The notes beneath the pieces were generated by a model. That model ran no database searches. It saw nothing but the letters and a program-made list of their open reading frames with translations, and was not told the origin of the DNA. Both the position numbers and the translations under genes were made by a program. DNA of 33,979 bases, taken from NCBI RefSeq assembly GCF_003013245.1, contig NZ_PXYY01000016.1:1-33979 (forward strand), written 5' to 3'. The stretch is from Neisseria iguanae. Lineage in GTDB: Bacteria > Pseudomonadota > Gammaproteobacteria > Burkholderiales > Neisseriaceae. This document shows positions 25,561 through 33,313 of the stretch, in pieces. The first letter of the stretch is position 1, and every line of letters begins with the position of its first letter.

Positions 25561-26219
25561 TTGTCCTGGATTCAAATGCAGGATCAACCGTGCCCGCGCT
25601 TGTTTTGGTATCAGCATCATGAATGGCAAGCAATCGAGCCGTTTGTGATGGAAACACATCATGAAGAGACGATATCCGAATCCGGTTTACATCCTAAATT
25701 GATGCAGTTTTTATCATATGGATTGGATTTATATTGCTTGCGGATTGATGAAAAACACTCTAAAAAATAATCACAGCAGTAAGGGCAATCAATGGTTGCA
25801 TCCCGATATTGTGGCGATGCAGGCGATGAATAAGGAATGGACGGAAGATATCAGCCAATGCGTGAAGCTCGGTTCCGGTCAATAATGTTGTACTTTGGTC
25901 GGTTGAAGTGAAATTGGCGCTGAATAATACTAATGTGCGTGAGTGCTTTTTTCGGACGGTCAGTAATTCCGGTTGGGCGAATAAAGGCTGCTTGGTCACA
26001 GCGTCTATTGTTGGTGAGCATACCGAAGAAGAGTTGAGAATTTTATCGGCATTGCACGGTATCGGTGTGATTGTGCTGAATGTGGATGAATTGCCAGAAA
26101 GCGAAACCCTGCTTCCGGCCAAACGCAAAACAGAAACCGATTGGCAATCGGTAAACCGTATTGTAGAACAAAATGCTGATTTTGCAACGTTTATTGAGTA
26201 TGTGGCCATTTATTACTAA
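25561..26219 (+). pseudogene. HrgA-like (COG2958) protein remnant
   Basis: Three frames in sequence give one protein of the HrgA type, uncharacterised proteins found near restriction genes in Helicobacter. The first part (LSWIQMQDQPCPRLFWYQHH to KHSKK) ends at a stop near 25770. The second (QWLHPDIVAMQAMNKEWTED to KLGSGQ) ends near 25884. The third runs WSVEVKLALNNTNVRECFFR through NSGWANKGCLVTASIVGEHT to DWQSVNRIVEQNADFATFIE and a stop at 26219. The third block matches the conserved C-terminal half. The 5' end is missing where the IS1016-like remnant ends. The family assignment is from memory. Confidence 0.6.
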
Positions 26220-26954
26220 TCCGGAAAAGTAATTGATAAAAACTGGAATAAATAAATCGTCTTATTTGAATTCAGGCGGCCCAAACGGCGGCGGCAGATG
26301 CAAATAGCTTAATTGCATAATGCTGGCGGTCGCTCCGCTTGCCTAAGCTGAGACAATTTGATTGTCTTATGCACCAATCCGTAGGACAGGTAAGGCCGTG
26401 TCGGAGTGCAACGGTAAATTCCGTTATCAGTTTGGTAAACCGAAGCGTGCTGAATGGGTGTTTGAAAACAATCGGCAGGAAGCGGATGACCATTCGCCGC
26501 GATGGGACGGTATCAGGCGTGATTTGTGGACGAATTGGTGCTGCAAAAGGTTATTGCCGATAGGTGTCGTTTCACTGACGGGCAGATTGCCACCGCGTCA
26601 TGAAATATTTGCGGTGTGGCGGTACGTCAGCGGGTGAATGGCGAAGGATGATATGTGACGCAGGTGAAATGCAGTAAAAACGTAAAATTTGGGCGAATTT
26701 TCCTGAGAAAGTGATGTTGTAATCAGGTAAATGATACATGGCTTTGGGGAGTGAATCGTAAAGGCCGAGGCCTTGGTACACTTTCCCGTCTTTGGCACAT
26801 TTCTTCGCAATGAACTTCTCGAATGGTTGGTCTGGTATTTGATATGTCTGTGTGCTTCTATGCTACCGCGCGACCGCTTTGAACCATGCTTGAATTTAGG
26901 GATTTGTAGAAGACTCAAGTGTAAACAACCCAATAATTAAAGAGTGTCCTCATT
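26220..26954. other. Decayed accessory DNA, nothing recognised
   Basis: About 735 bases hold only short overlapping frames. On the minus strand at 26572-26820 a locally coherent stretch reads CAKDGKVYQGLGLYDSLPKA and MYHLPDYNITFSGKFAQILR, which could be the remnant of a real protein, but I do not recognise it. No RNA gene or uptake sequence is present. Confidence 0.4.
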
Positions 26955-27188
26955 TTGTCTGCGTCGCCGATTGTCGGGCAGAAAAGCGCGTATGCGGAGG
27001 TGATACTCAAAGAGGGTGGTTTTACACGCTGGGCCGGTAAAACCGGCCGGCGGCGCGGCAAGGTCGGGCACCTTACCCGCATTTCCAGTGCAACAGACGG
27101 GTTTTATGCCGAAAAGATGCCCTATGATGAAGTGAAAACACACCTAAGGCAGTCTGAAAATATTTTTCAGACTGCCTTAGGTGTGTAA
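26955..27188 (+). other. Unrecognised 77-codon ORF
   Basis: An open frame from a TTG codon. The sequence AYAEVILKEGGFTRWAGKTG, basic RRRGKVGHLTRISSATDGFY and a C-terminus encoded by the strong hairpin at 27138-27186 look partly protein-like. There is no clear ribosome-binding site. It may be the 3' end of a lost gene whose terminator overlaps its stop codon. Confidence 0.3.
27138..27186. terminator. 23-bp perfect hairpin containing a variant uptake sequence
   Basis: The arm at 27138-27160 (starting ACACACCTAAGGCAGTCTGA) is perfectly complementary to 27164-27186 with a 3-base loop. The inner part is AGGCAGTCTGAA, the AG-DUS with one base changed (C to A), identically changed on both arms. Confidence 0.8.
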
Positions 27189-27219
27189 GTGATGATGTGT
27201 AAATCATTAAATGAATAAA

Positions 27220-27292
27220 AGGCTGTCTGAACCGGGGAGGCAGAGAAATCTACTGATTTCTTCTTTACACTGGTTCAGGTGGCCTTTTTTTA
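27220..27292 (-). terminator. Probable yidC terminator
   Basis: Read on the minus strand, AAAGGCCACCTGAACCAG pairs imperfectly with CCGGTTCAGACAGCCTTT about 35 bases later, with AT-rich tails. The inner arms are degenerate uptake sequences (GGCTGTCTGAACC). It begins a few bases after the yidC stop at 27301. Confidence 0.5.
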
Positions 27293-27300
27293 TTTCGCAT

Positions 27301-28941
27301 TTAAGAAACCACCTCACCGTGGTTGCGCTGTTTTTCAATGTTTTTGTTGATGTACCATTGCTGGGTGATGGTCAACAGGTTGTTGACTACCCAGTACAGC
27401 ACCAAACCGGCAGGGAAGAAGAAGAACATAACCGAGAAAATCAGCGGCATGATTTTCATCATTTTCGCCTGCATCGGGTCGGTTGGCGGCGGGTTTAGAT
27501 AGGTTTGGGCGAACATGGTCGCGGCCATAATCAGCGGCAGGATAAACCAAGGGTCAGGACGGCTCAGGTCTTGAATCCATCCCAGCCAAGGTGCTTGGCG
27601 CAATTCTACTGAAGCGAACAATGCCCAGTACAAACCGATGAACACGGGAATTTGCAACAACATCGGCAGACAGCCGCCGAGCGGGTTGATTTTCTCGTCT
27701 TTATACATCTGCATCATGGCTTGTTGCTGTGCCATGCGGTCGTCGCCGTATTTGTCTTTAATCGCCTGCAGCTTAGGGGCAGCGGCACGCATTTTCGCCA
27801 TCGAGCGGTAAGAGGCGTTGGTCAGCGGATACAGCACGGCTTTGACGATGATGGTCAAGGCGACAATTGCCCATCCCCAGTTGCCGATTAAATCATGCAA
27901 TTTGTTCAACAGCCAAAACAGTGGTGAAGCGAACCAATGTACTTTGCCGTAGTCTTTGGATAATTGCAAGTTGTCGGCGACTTGCACCAAGGTGTCGGTG
28001 GTTTGCGGGCCAGCATACAGGTTCATCACGGCTTGGCTGCTGCCGTTGGCTGGAATGGCGGATAAAGGAACACGCACACCGGCACTGTATAAGTTGTCGT
28101 TACGGCGTTTGAGATCGATTTTGCAGTCGCCTTGGGTGCACGCGGTTTGGCCGTCTTTCGGCTGTAGAATCCAAGTGGCCATAAAGTGATGTTCAATTAT
28201 GCCCAGCCAGCCGGTTTTGGTTTGGCGGGCGTATTCGGCTTCGTTTTTGCCGGATTTCGCATCGGCATCCAAGTCGGAAAAATCGACTTTTTGGAATTTG
28301 TCTTCCGGTGTGTAGACAACAGGGCCGACGTAAGAATGGGTGAAGTAGCCTTGGCCTTCCGGTTCGCTGTTGTCGCGTACGATATTGTAGTTGGCCGACA
28401 GGTTGACCGGGTGGCTGGTTTTGTTGGTTATGTCGAAACGCACGTTTACCAAATAGCTGTCTTTGGTAAACGTGTAAACCTTGTCGATTTTCAGGCCGTT
28501 GGTTTCCGGTGCGCTCAAGCGGACTTCGACTTTGTCACCGTTTAGGGCGTAGTCTTTTTGCGTGGTGGTAAAGTTGACGCCTTTTAGGACGTTGTTGCCT
28601 TGTGCATCCAATAATTCGGATTGGGCGACATAGGTGTATGCTTTGCTGTCGTTAAACAAAACAAAATTTTTGCTTTCGTCACCGGTGGCTTGGTATTTCA
28701 ACAAAGTCATCCGGCGCAAATCACCGCTTTTTTCGTCGATGATGGCTTTCACAGTATCGGTGGTTACGGTAATCGGTTCGGCAGGTGTGAGCGCTGCTTC
28801 ATTTCGGGCAACGGCCGGCGCCTGCTGCTGTTGGGCGGCTTGTTGTGCCAGGGTCGGTTTTGGAGAAGGGAAGAGTTTTTCCCAACCTATCAAAATCACT
28901 AAGGTGATGGCAAAAAATGCCATAAGTCTTTTGAAATCCAT
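27301..28941 (-). CDS. yidC: Membrane protein insertase YidC
   Basis: Inserts and folds inner-membrane proteins, alone or with the Sec translocon. The 546-aa product has the N-terminal membrane anchor (RLMAFFAITLVILIGWEKLF), a large periplasmic domain (roughly residues 50-330), then the conserved five-helix core. The core shows the FWLLNKLHDLIGNWGWAIVA segment, the cytoplasmic hairpin RSMAKMRAAAPKLQAIKDKY, GGCLPMLLQIPVFIGLYWAL and the final MPLIFSVMFFFFPAGLVLYW. ATG 28941 follows AGGAA. It is the last gene of the conserved rpmH-rnpA-yidD-yidC cluster and is followed by accessory DNA. Confidence 0.97.
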   Translation of the reverse strand: MDFKRLMAFFAITLVILIGWEKLFPSPKPTLAQQAAQQQQAPAVARNEAALTPAEPITVTTDTVKAIIDEKSGDLRRMTLLKYQATGDESKNFVLFNDSKAYTYVAQSELLDAQGNNVLKGVNFTTTQKDYALNGDKVEVRLSAPETNGLKIDKVYTFTKDSYLVNVRFDITNKTSHPVNLSANYNIVRDNSEPEGQGYFTHSYVGPVVYTPEDKFQKVDFSDLDADAKSGKNEAEYARQTKTGWLGIIEHHFMATWILQPKDGQTACTQGDCKIDLKRRNDNLYSAGVRVPLSAIPANGSSQAVMNLYAGPQTTDTLVQVADNLQLSKDYGKVHWFASPLFWLLNKLHDLIGNWGWAIVALTIIVKAVLYPLTNASYRSMAKMRAAAPKLQAIKDKYGDDRMAQQQAMMQMYKDEKINPLGGCLPMLLQIPVFIGLYWALFASVELRQAPWLGWIQDLSRPDPWFILPLIMAATMFAQTYLNPPPTDPMQAKMMKIMPLIFSVMFFFFPAGLVLYWVVNNLLTITQQWYINKNIEKQRNHGEVVS

Positions 28942-29165
28942 AAGAAATTCCTGGAATTGCTGGATATGTAAATAAAGTTCCGAACGTTGCTTCAGACGGC
29001 ATTATATAGAAATCACTGAGAAATAAAAGGAAATCATGCTGATAAGCGATGATCTTCACGAAGATTGGTATGAGGGCAATCCCCGTATTTTCAGACGGCC
29101 TCTCTAATAAAGGAGCAGGAAACCGGAAGCAAAATGAAAGAAGGGTAATCCCATATGGCTGCGAT
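28942..29165. other. Spacer between yidD and yidC with two uptake sequences
   Basis: About 224 bases without a gene. A DUS reading TTCAGACGGCAT (the AT-DUS dialect) is at 28991-29002, and one reading TTCAGACGGCCT (AG-DUS) is at 29090-29101. They are in the same orientation and so do not form a hairpin. A separate yidC promoter may lie here. Confidence 0.6.
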
Positions 29166-29387
29166 TTAAGGAACGGGATCGTGGCCTGAGCCGCCGAAAG
29201 GATGGCAGCGGGCAATGCGTTTCAAAGCCAGCCAGCCGCCTTTGAACGCACCGTGTTTCTGTACGGCTTCAGCGGCATATTGCGAACAAGTCGGCGTGAA
29301 ACGGCAGCGTGGCGGAATGAGCGGGCTGACAGCATATTGATAAAATCGAACCAGCACCAGCATAAGTTTGGCTAAAGGCGATTTCAT
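29166..29387 (-). CDS. yidD: Membrane protein insertion efficiency factor YidD
   Basis: A small peripheral membrane protein that helps YidC-dependent insertion. It is 73 aa from ATG 29387. It has an amphipathic N-terminus ([20 protein letters not shown]), then [20 protein letters not shown], with the family's PPxCRFxPTCSxYxxEA signature, and the ending [21 protein letters not shown] four codons upstream is open, but ATG 29387 overlaps the rnpA stop as ATGA (29384-29387), a standard arrangement for translational coupling. Confidence 0.95.
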   Translation of the reverse strand: MKSPLAKLMLVLVRFYQYAVSPLIPPRCRFTPTCSQYAAEAVQKHGAFKGGWLALKRIARCHPFGGSGHDPVP

Positions 29388-29725
29388 CGGCTTTTCCACA
29401 TGAGTCGGGCAAGCTGTTCGCGGGCTTCGGCTGCGTTGTCGCGGGTAAAAAGACGGCGGACCTGTACCACGTAATCATGCGGCGGCAGTTGGTTGCGGTG
29501 GCGGCGGAACCAATCACGGATTACACGTTTCATATAATTGCGTTTGTTAGCACGTTTGGCGGTTTTCTTGCTCACGACCAAACCTAAACGCGCATGACCC
29601 AAGCCGTTGTCACCTGATTGCGAAACATGCAGCAAATCGTGGATTTTGCGGTTTCTCAACGCAAAAACGGATGAATATTCATCCGTTTTTAATAAGCGAT
29701 ACCGCCTGCCGAAGCTGTAATTCAA
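29384..29725 (-). CDS. rnpA: Ribonuclease P protein component
   Basis: The basic protein subunit that works with RNase P RNA to remove tRNA 5' leaders. The 113-aa product starts at a TTG (29725), two bases after the rpmH stop. It begins [20 protein letters not shown], has [20 protein letters not shown] followed by [10 protein letters not shown], the RNR-type RNA-contact helix of the family, and then [10 protein letters not shown]. No ATG is available before the conserved start. The gene sits between rpmH and yidD, as in nearly all bacteria. Confidence 0.95.
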   Translation of the reverse strand: MNYSFGRRYRLLKTDEYSSVFALRNRKIHDLLHVSQSGDNGLGHARLGLVVSKKTAKRANKRNYMKRVIRDWFRRHRNQLPPHDYVVQVRRLFTRDNAAEAREQLARLMWKSR

Positions 29726-29727
29726 GA

Positions 29728-29862
29728 TTACACAGCCAAGCGTTTGCGACCTTTGGCGCGACGTGCGGCCAATACGGCGCGGCCACCGCGGGTTTTGGAA
29801 CGAACCAAAAAACCGTGGGTGCGTTTGCGTTTGGTAACGGAAGGTTGATAAGTACGTTTCAT
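29728..29862 (-). CDS. rpmH: 50S ribosomal protein L34
   Basis: A 44-aa, highly basic protein from ATG 29862 to TAA 29728-29730. It begins [20 protein letters not shown], continues [20 protein letters not shown] and ends RLAV. This is the universal L34 sequence, part of the large ribosomal subunit. It is the first gene of the rpmH-rnpA-yidD-yidC cluster and diverges from dnaA. Confidence 0.97.
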   Translation of the reverse strand: MKRTYQPSVTKRKRTHGFLVRSKTRGGRAVLAARRAKGRKRLAV

Positions 29863-30050
29863 GTCTTTTCCTAAAAAAATAATCGGTAGGTAAATTAAAC
29901 TATAAATTGTATCTTAAATTTCAGAATTTTGTCAATCAATATAGTGGCTTCATTTGAGCAGAATAGTTGAATGTGTTGGATTTAATATTCATGAAACAAA
30001 GCAAGGTCAGAGAGGGAGGTATGCGGTCATGAAGAGGGAAGTATGCCGAT

Positions 30051-30095
30051 TGTGGATAAAAATTTGATGCGGTTGTGGATAAAATTCAGTATAAT
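30051..30095. promoter_or_regulatory. Two DnaA boxes and a -10 element upstream of dnaA
   Basis: TGTGGATAA occurs at 30051-30059 and 30074-30082, the exact complement of the consensus DnaA box TTATCCACA, 23 bases apart in the same orientation. A perfect TATAAT is at 30090-30095, so the second box lies where RNA polymerase would bind. This suggests DnaA autoregulation of dnaA and could mark part of the replication origin. Only two perfect boxes are seen in the rpmH-dnaA interval. Confidence 0.75.
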
Positions 30096-30241
30096 CGTCG
30101 AATATGTAAATGCTTATCATAGATTTCAAGGTGTCTGAAAAACAGTGTGTTATCAATCTGTTCCTTTTATTTATTTCAGACAGCCTTTGCTGTTTCCTTT
30201 TCATTTGTTTTGCCTAACCGTTTCACAATTTGAGCCATTCC

Positions 30242-31804
30242 ATGACCTTAGCTGAATTTTGGCCGCAGTGCCTTTTGAGTCTGAACCTGACCTTACCCCC
30301 GCAACAGTTCCAGCAATGGATCTCACCTTTGACCGTGGGTGAGGAAGGTGGTGTGTGGGTGGTATATGGCAAAAACCAGTTTGCTGTCAACATGTTGAAA
30401 AACCGGTTTGCAGCCAAGATTGATGCTGTCCGTGCGCAATTGGTGCCGGCACGGGCTGCGCTGGTGTTTAAGGTTGGGGTAGGGCAAAGCTATGTCATGG
30501 CCGCGCGCGATGAGGCGGCAGCCGTAGAAAATCAAACGTTGGAAATGGCGCAAACCCGTCAAGCGGAAGAAGCATCGGCAGAACCAGTGCGGACTGCGTC
30601 CGTTATGTCGTCTGAAAACGCCGGAAAGCCGACACCGAAAAAATCTGCTGCCGATATCTTGGCCGAGCGTTTAAAAACCTTACCGCCCGTAACCAAGACG
30701 GCACCCGAGTCGGCCGAAGAAAAGCCTGTGACAAGTAAAATTAAGCAGGAAGTGCGGTGCGAGACGGAAGAAGCACGTTATCACGCCACCAATTTATCGT
30801 CGGATTACACATTTGAAACCTTAGTTGAAGGGAAAGGCAACCGCATTGCCGCCGCCGCCGCGCAATCGATTGCGGAAAGTCCCGGGCAAAGCTACAACCC
30901 GTTTTTCCTGTATGGCAGCACCGGTTTGGGGAAGACCCACCTGGTGCAGGCCGTTGGCAACGAATTGCTGAAAAACAAGCCCGATGCCAAAGTGCGTTAT
31001 ATGCATTCCGACGATTATATCCGCAGCTTCATGAATGCCGTGCGCACCAACAGCTATGATGTGTTCAAGCAGCAATACAAACAATACGATTTGCTGATTA
31101 TCGACGATATTCAGTTCATCAAAGGTAAAGACCGGACGATGGAGGAATTCTTCTATCTATATAATCATTTTCATAATGAAAAGAAACAGTTAATCTTAAC
31201 CTGCGATGTGTTGCCGGCTAAAATTGAAGACATGGACGACCGTCTGAAATCGCGTTTCTCATGGGGCCTGACGTTGGAGCTCGAACCCCCCGAATTGGAA
31301 ATGCGTGTGGCGATTTTGCAGAAAAAAGCCGAATCTGCAGGCGTGAACCTTACTGAAGAAGCTGCGTTTTTCATTGCTAATCTGATTCGTTCCAATGTAC
31401 GTGAATTGGAAGGCGCGTTCAACCGTGTAAGCGCGAGCAGCCGCTTTATGAATAAGCCGATTGACATTGATTTGGCACGCGATGCGCTGCAAGATATCAT
31501 TGCTGTGCGCCATAAAGTAATTACCGCCGACCTGATTATCGATGCGACCGCCAAATATTACCGCATTAAAATCAGTGATATTCTAGGCAAAAAGCGCACG
31601 CGCAACATTGCCCGTCCGCGCCAAGTGGCGATGAGCCTGACTAAAGAATTGACTAACTTAAGCCTGCCGTCTATCGGCGATGCCTTCGGTGGCCGTGACC
31701 ATACTACGGTGATGCACGGCGTGAAAGCGGTAGCCAAATTGCGGGAAGACGATTCCGAGTTGGCGCAAGATTATGAAAAACTGCTGATTATGATTCAAAA
31801 CTGA
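30242..31804 (+). CDS. dnaA: Chromosomal replication initiator protein DnaA
   Basis: Binds DnaA boxes at the origin and unwinds DNA to start replication. It is 520 aa from ATG 30242. Domain I begins MTLAEFWPQCLLSLNLTLPP (DnaB-interacting), followed by a variable linker (about residues 90-180). The AAA+ domain has Walker A FLYGSTGLGKTHLVQAVGN (near 220), Walker B LLIIDDIQFIKGKDRTMEEF and the Arg-finger region DRLKSRFSWGL. Domain IV has the DnaA-box reading motif GRDHTTVMHG. A TTG four codons upstream (30230) is also open. No strong ribosome-binding site precedes either start. Divergent from rpmH, with DnaA boxes in between. Confidence 0.97.
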   Translation: MTLAEFWPQCLLSLNLTLPPQQFQQWISPLTVGEEGGVWVVYGKNQFAVNMLKNRFAAKIDAVRAQLVPARAALVFKVGVGQSYVMAARDEAAAVENQTLEMAQTRQAEEASAEPVRTASVMSSENAGKPTPKKSAADILAERLKTLPPVTKTAPESAEEKPVTSKIKQEVRCETEEARYHATNLSSDYTFETLVEGKGNRIAAAAAQSIAESPGQSYNPFFLYGSTGLGKTHLVQAVGNELLKNKPDAKVRYMHSDDYIRSFMNAVRTNSYDVFKQQYKQYDLLIIDDIQFIKGKDRTMEEFFYLYNHFHNEKKQLILTCDVLPAKIEDMDDRLKSRFSWGLTLELEPPELEMRVAILQKKAESAGVNLTEEAAFFIANLIRSNVRELEGAFNRVSASSRFMNKPIDIDLARDALQDIIAVRHKVITADLIIDATAKYYRIKISDILGKKRTRNIARPRQVAMSLTKELTNLSLPSIGDAFGGRDHTTVMHGVKAVAKLREDDSELAQDYEKLLIMIQN

Positions 31805-32033
31805 TGTTCGGACGGGCTGAAATGCAAAACGTAAGACCTAAAACCAAGATGCTGATTCCCGGCATTCCCGTGTCGGCGGAAATCCGGAATGTGAATTTCC
31901 GGTAAACGCTGAATATTTCGGAAGCTGATAAACCTGGATTCCCGCCTGTACGGGAATGACCAAGTCATGGCTTCGTAAAATTTTGAAATTTTGCACAGCG
32001 TTGAGACTATGAATTTCAGTTAAAAAAGCTTAT
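31805..32033. other. dnaA-dnaN spacer carrying a NIME-like repeat
   Basis: About 230 bases. They include a dRS3 element (31938-31957) and flanking blocks such as GATTCCCGGCATTCCCGTG (near 31852), which resemble neisserial intergenic mosaic elements. No gene is seen. The spacer separates dnaA from dnaN, which in many bacteria form one operon. Confidence 0.5.
31938..31957. repeat. dRS3 element
   Basis: ATTCCCGCCTGTACGGGAAT fits the neisserial dRS3 pattern, ATTCCC plus eight bases plus GGGAAT. In meningococci dRS3 repeats flank RS elements and serve as phage integration and recombination sites. Confidence 0.85.
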
Positions 32034-32051
32034 ATTGCAACAGCAAATATT

Positions 32052-32090
32052 TTTTCAGACGGCCTTTCAATCAGGTAGGCCGTCTGAAAA
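32052..32090. terminator. Inverted DUS pair between dnaA and dnaN
   Basis: TTTTCAGACGGCCT (32052-32065) and AGGCCGTCTGAAAA (32077-32090) form a perfect 14-bp stem. It should end dnaA transcription, so dnaN would need its own promoter. No such promoter is obvious in the 43 bases before the dnaN start. Confidence 0.75.
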
Positions 32091-32133
32091 CCCAATATCG
32101 ACAAAACCAAACAAAATCCAAAGGACTTTCCCC

Positions 32134-33237
32134 ATGTTAATTTTGCAAGCCGACCGCGACAGCATTCTCAAGCCGCTGCAAGCCGTTACCGGTATTGTGG
32201 AACGCCGTCATACCCTGCCGATACTGTCCAACTTATTAATCGAAAGTAGCAACGGGCAAACCAATATCTTGGCGACTGACTTGGAAATCCAAATCAACAC
32301 CCACGGCCCGGAAAGCCAGGCCGGTGATTTCCGCATCACCACCAACGCCAAAAAATTTCAAGACATTTTGCGTGCGCTGCCGGATACCGCTGTGGTGTCG
32401 CTGGATTGGGCAGACAACCGTCTAACCTTGAAAGCCGGTAAATCCCGTTTCGCACTGCAAACCCTGCCGGCGGAAGACTTCCCGTTGATGAGCGTGGGCG
32501 AAGATGTGAGCGTGGCTTTTTCGCTGACGCAGGAAACCTTTAAAAAGATGCTCTCGCAAGTACAATACAGCATGGCCGTGCAAGACATCCGCTATTACCT
32601 CAACGGCCTGCTGATGCAGGTGGAGGGCAACCAATTGCGCTTGGTGGCCACCGACGGCCACCGTTTGGCCTATTCGGCCGCCACGATTGAAGTAGAATTG
32701 CCGAAAGCCGAAGTGATTCTGCCGCGAAAAACTGTATTGGAACTCTTTAAGCTTTTAAACCATCCGGGTGAAGAAATCAGCGTGGAATTGTTGAATAACC
32801 AAGTGCGTTTCCGCTGCAACGATACCGTGATTGTAAGCAAGGTTATCGACGGTAAATTTCCCGATTTCAACCGCGTGATTCCGCTGGATAACGACAAAAT
32901 CTTCTTGGTGTCACGCACCGAATTATTGGGCGCATTGGAGCGTGCGTCGATTTTGGCCAATGAAAAATTCCGCGGTGCGCGTCTGTTTCTGCAACCTGGT
33001 TTGCTGAGCGTAGTGTGTTCCAATAACGAGCAGGAAGAAGCGCGAGAGGAATTGGAAATCGCCTATCAAGGCAGCGAATTAGAAGTAGGCTTCAACATCG
33101 GCTATCTGATGGACGTTTTGCGCAATATCCACTCAGAAGATATGCAGTTAGCGTTCGGTGATGCCAACCGCTCGACCCTGTTTACCATGCCGAACGATCC
33201 CGATTTCAAATACATCGTGATGCCTATGCGCATTTGA
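32134..33237 (+). CDS. dnaN: DNA polymerase III beta subunit (sliding clamp)
   Basis: The ring-shaped clamp that tethers DNA polymerase III to DNA. It is 367 aa from ATG 32134 (MLILQADRDSILKPLQAVTG), preceded by AAGGAC, and matches the normal length. It has RRHTLPILSNLLIE, LVATDGHRLAYS in the middle domain, and the C-terminal VMPMRI, the VMPMRL-like ending found in clamps. The frame is open upstream to 32035, but that part crosses a terminator and is not coding. Follows dnaA on the same strand. Confidence 0.97.
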   Translation: MLILQADRDSILKPLQAVTGIVERRHTLPILSNLLIESSNGQTNILATDLEIQINTHGPESQAGDFRITTNAKKFQDILRALPDTAVVSLDWADNRLTLKAGKSRFALQTLPAEDFPLMSVGEDVSVAFSLTQETFKKMLSQVQYSMAVQDIRYYLNGLLMQVEGNQLRLVATDGHRLAYSAATIEVELPKAEVILPRKTVLELFKLLNHPGEEISVELLNNQVRFRCNDTVIVSKVIDGKFPDFNRVIPLDNDKIFLVSRTELLGALERASILANEKFRGARLFLQPGLLSVVCSNNEQEEAREELEIAYQGSELEVGFNIGYLMDVLRNIHSEDMQLAFGDANRSTLFTMPNDPDFKYIVMPMRI

Positions 33238-33278
33238 TGTGTCGCCGTCTGAAAAAGCCATCGCTTCAACAGATAAAA

Positions 33279-33313
33279 ATGCTGTCTGAACATGTTTTCA
33301 GACGGCATTTTTT
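33279..33313 (+). terminator. dnaN terminator with an uptake sequence
   Basis: ATGCTGTCTGAA (33279-33290) pairs with TTCAGACGGCAT (33297-33308) with one mismatch, followed by a T run. The right arm is an exact AT-DUS complement. A further DUS core is at 33244-33253, 7 bases after the dnaN stop. Confidence 0.8.

Noticed and set aside
32035-32133. N-terminal extension of the dnaN frame
   Set aside because: It crosses the inverted DUS terminator and precedes a good ribosome-binding site and the conserved clamp start.
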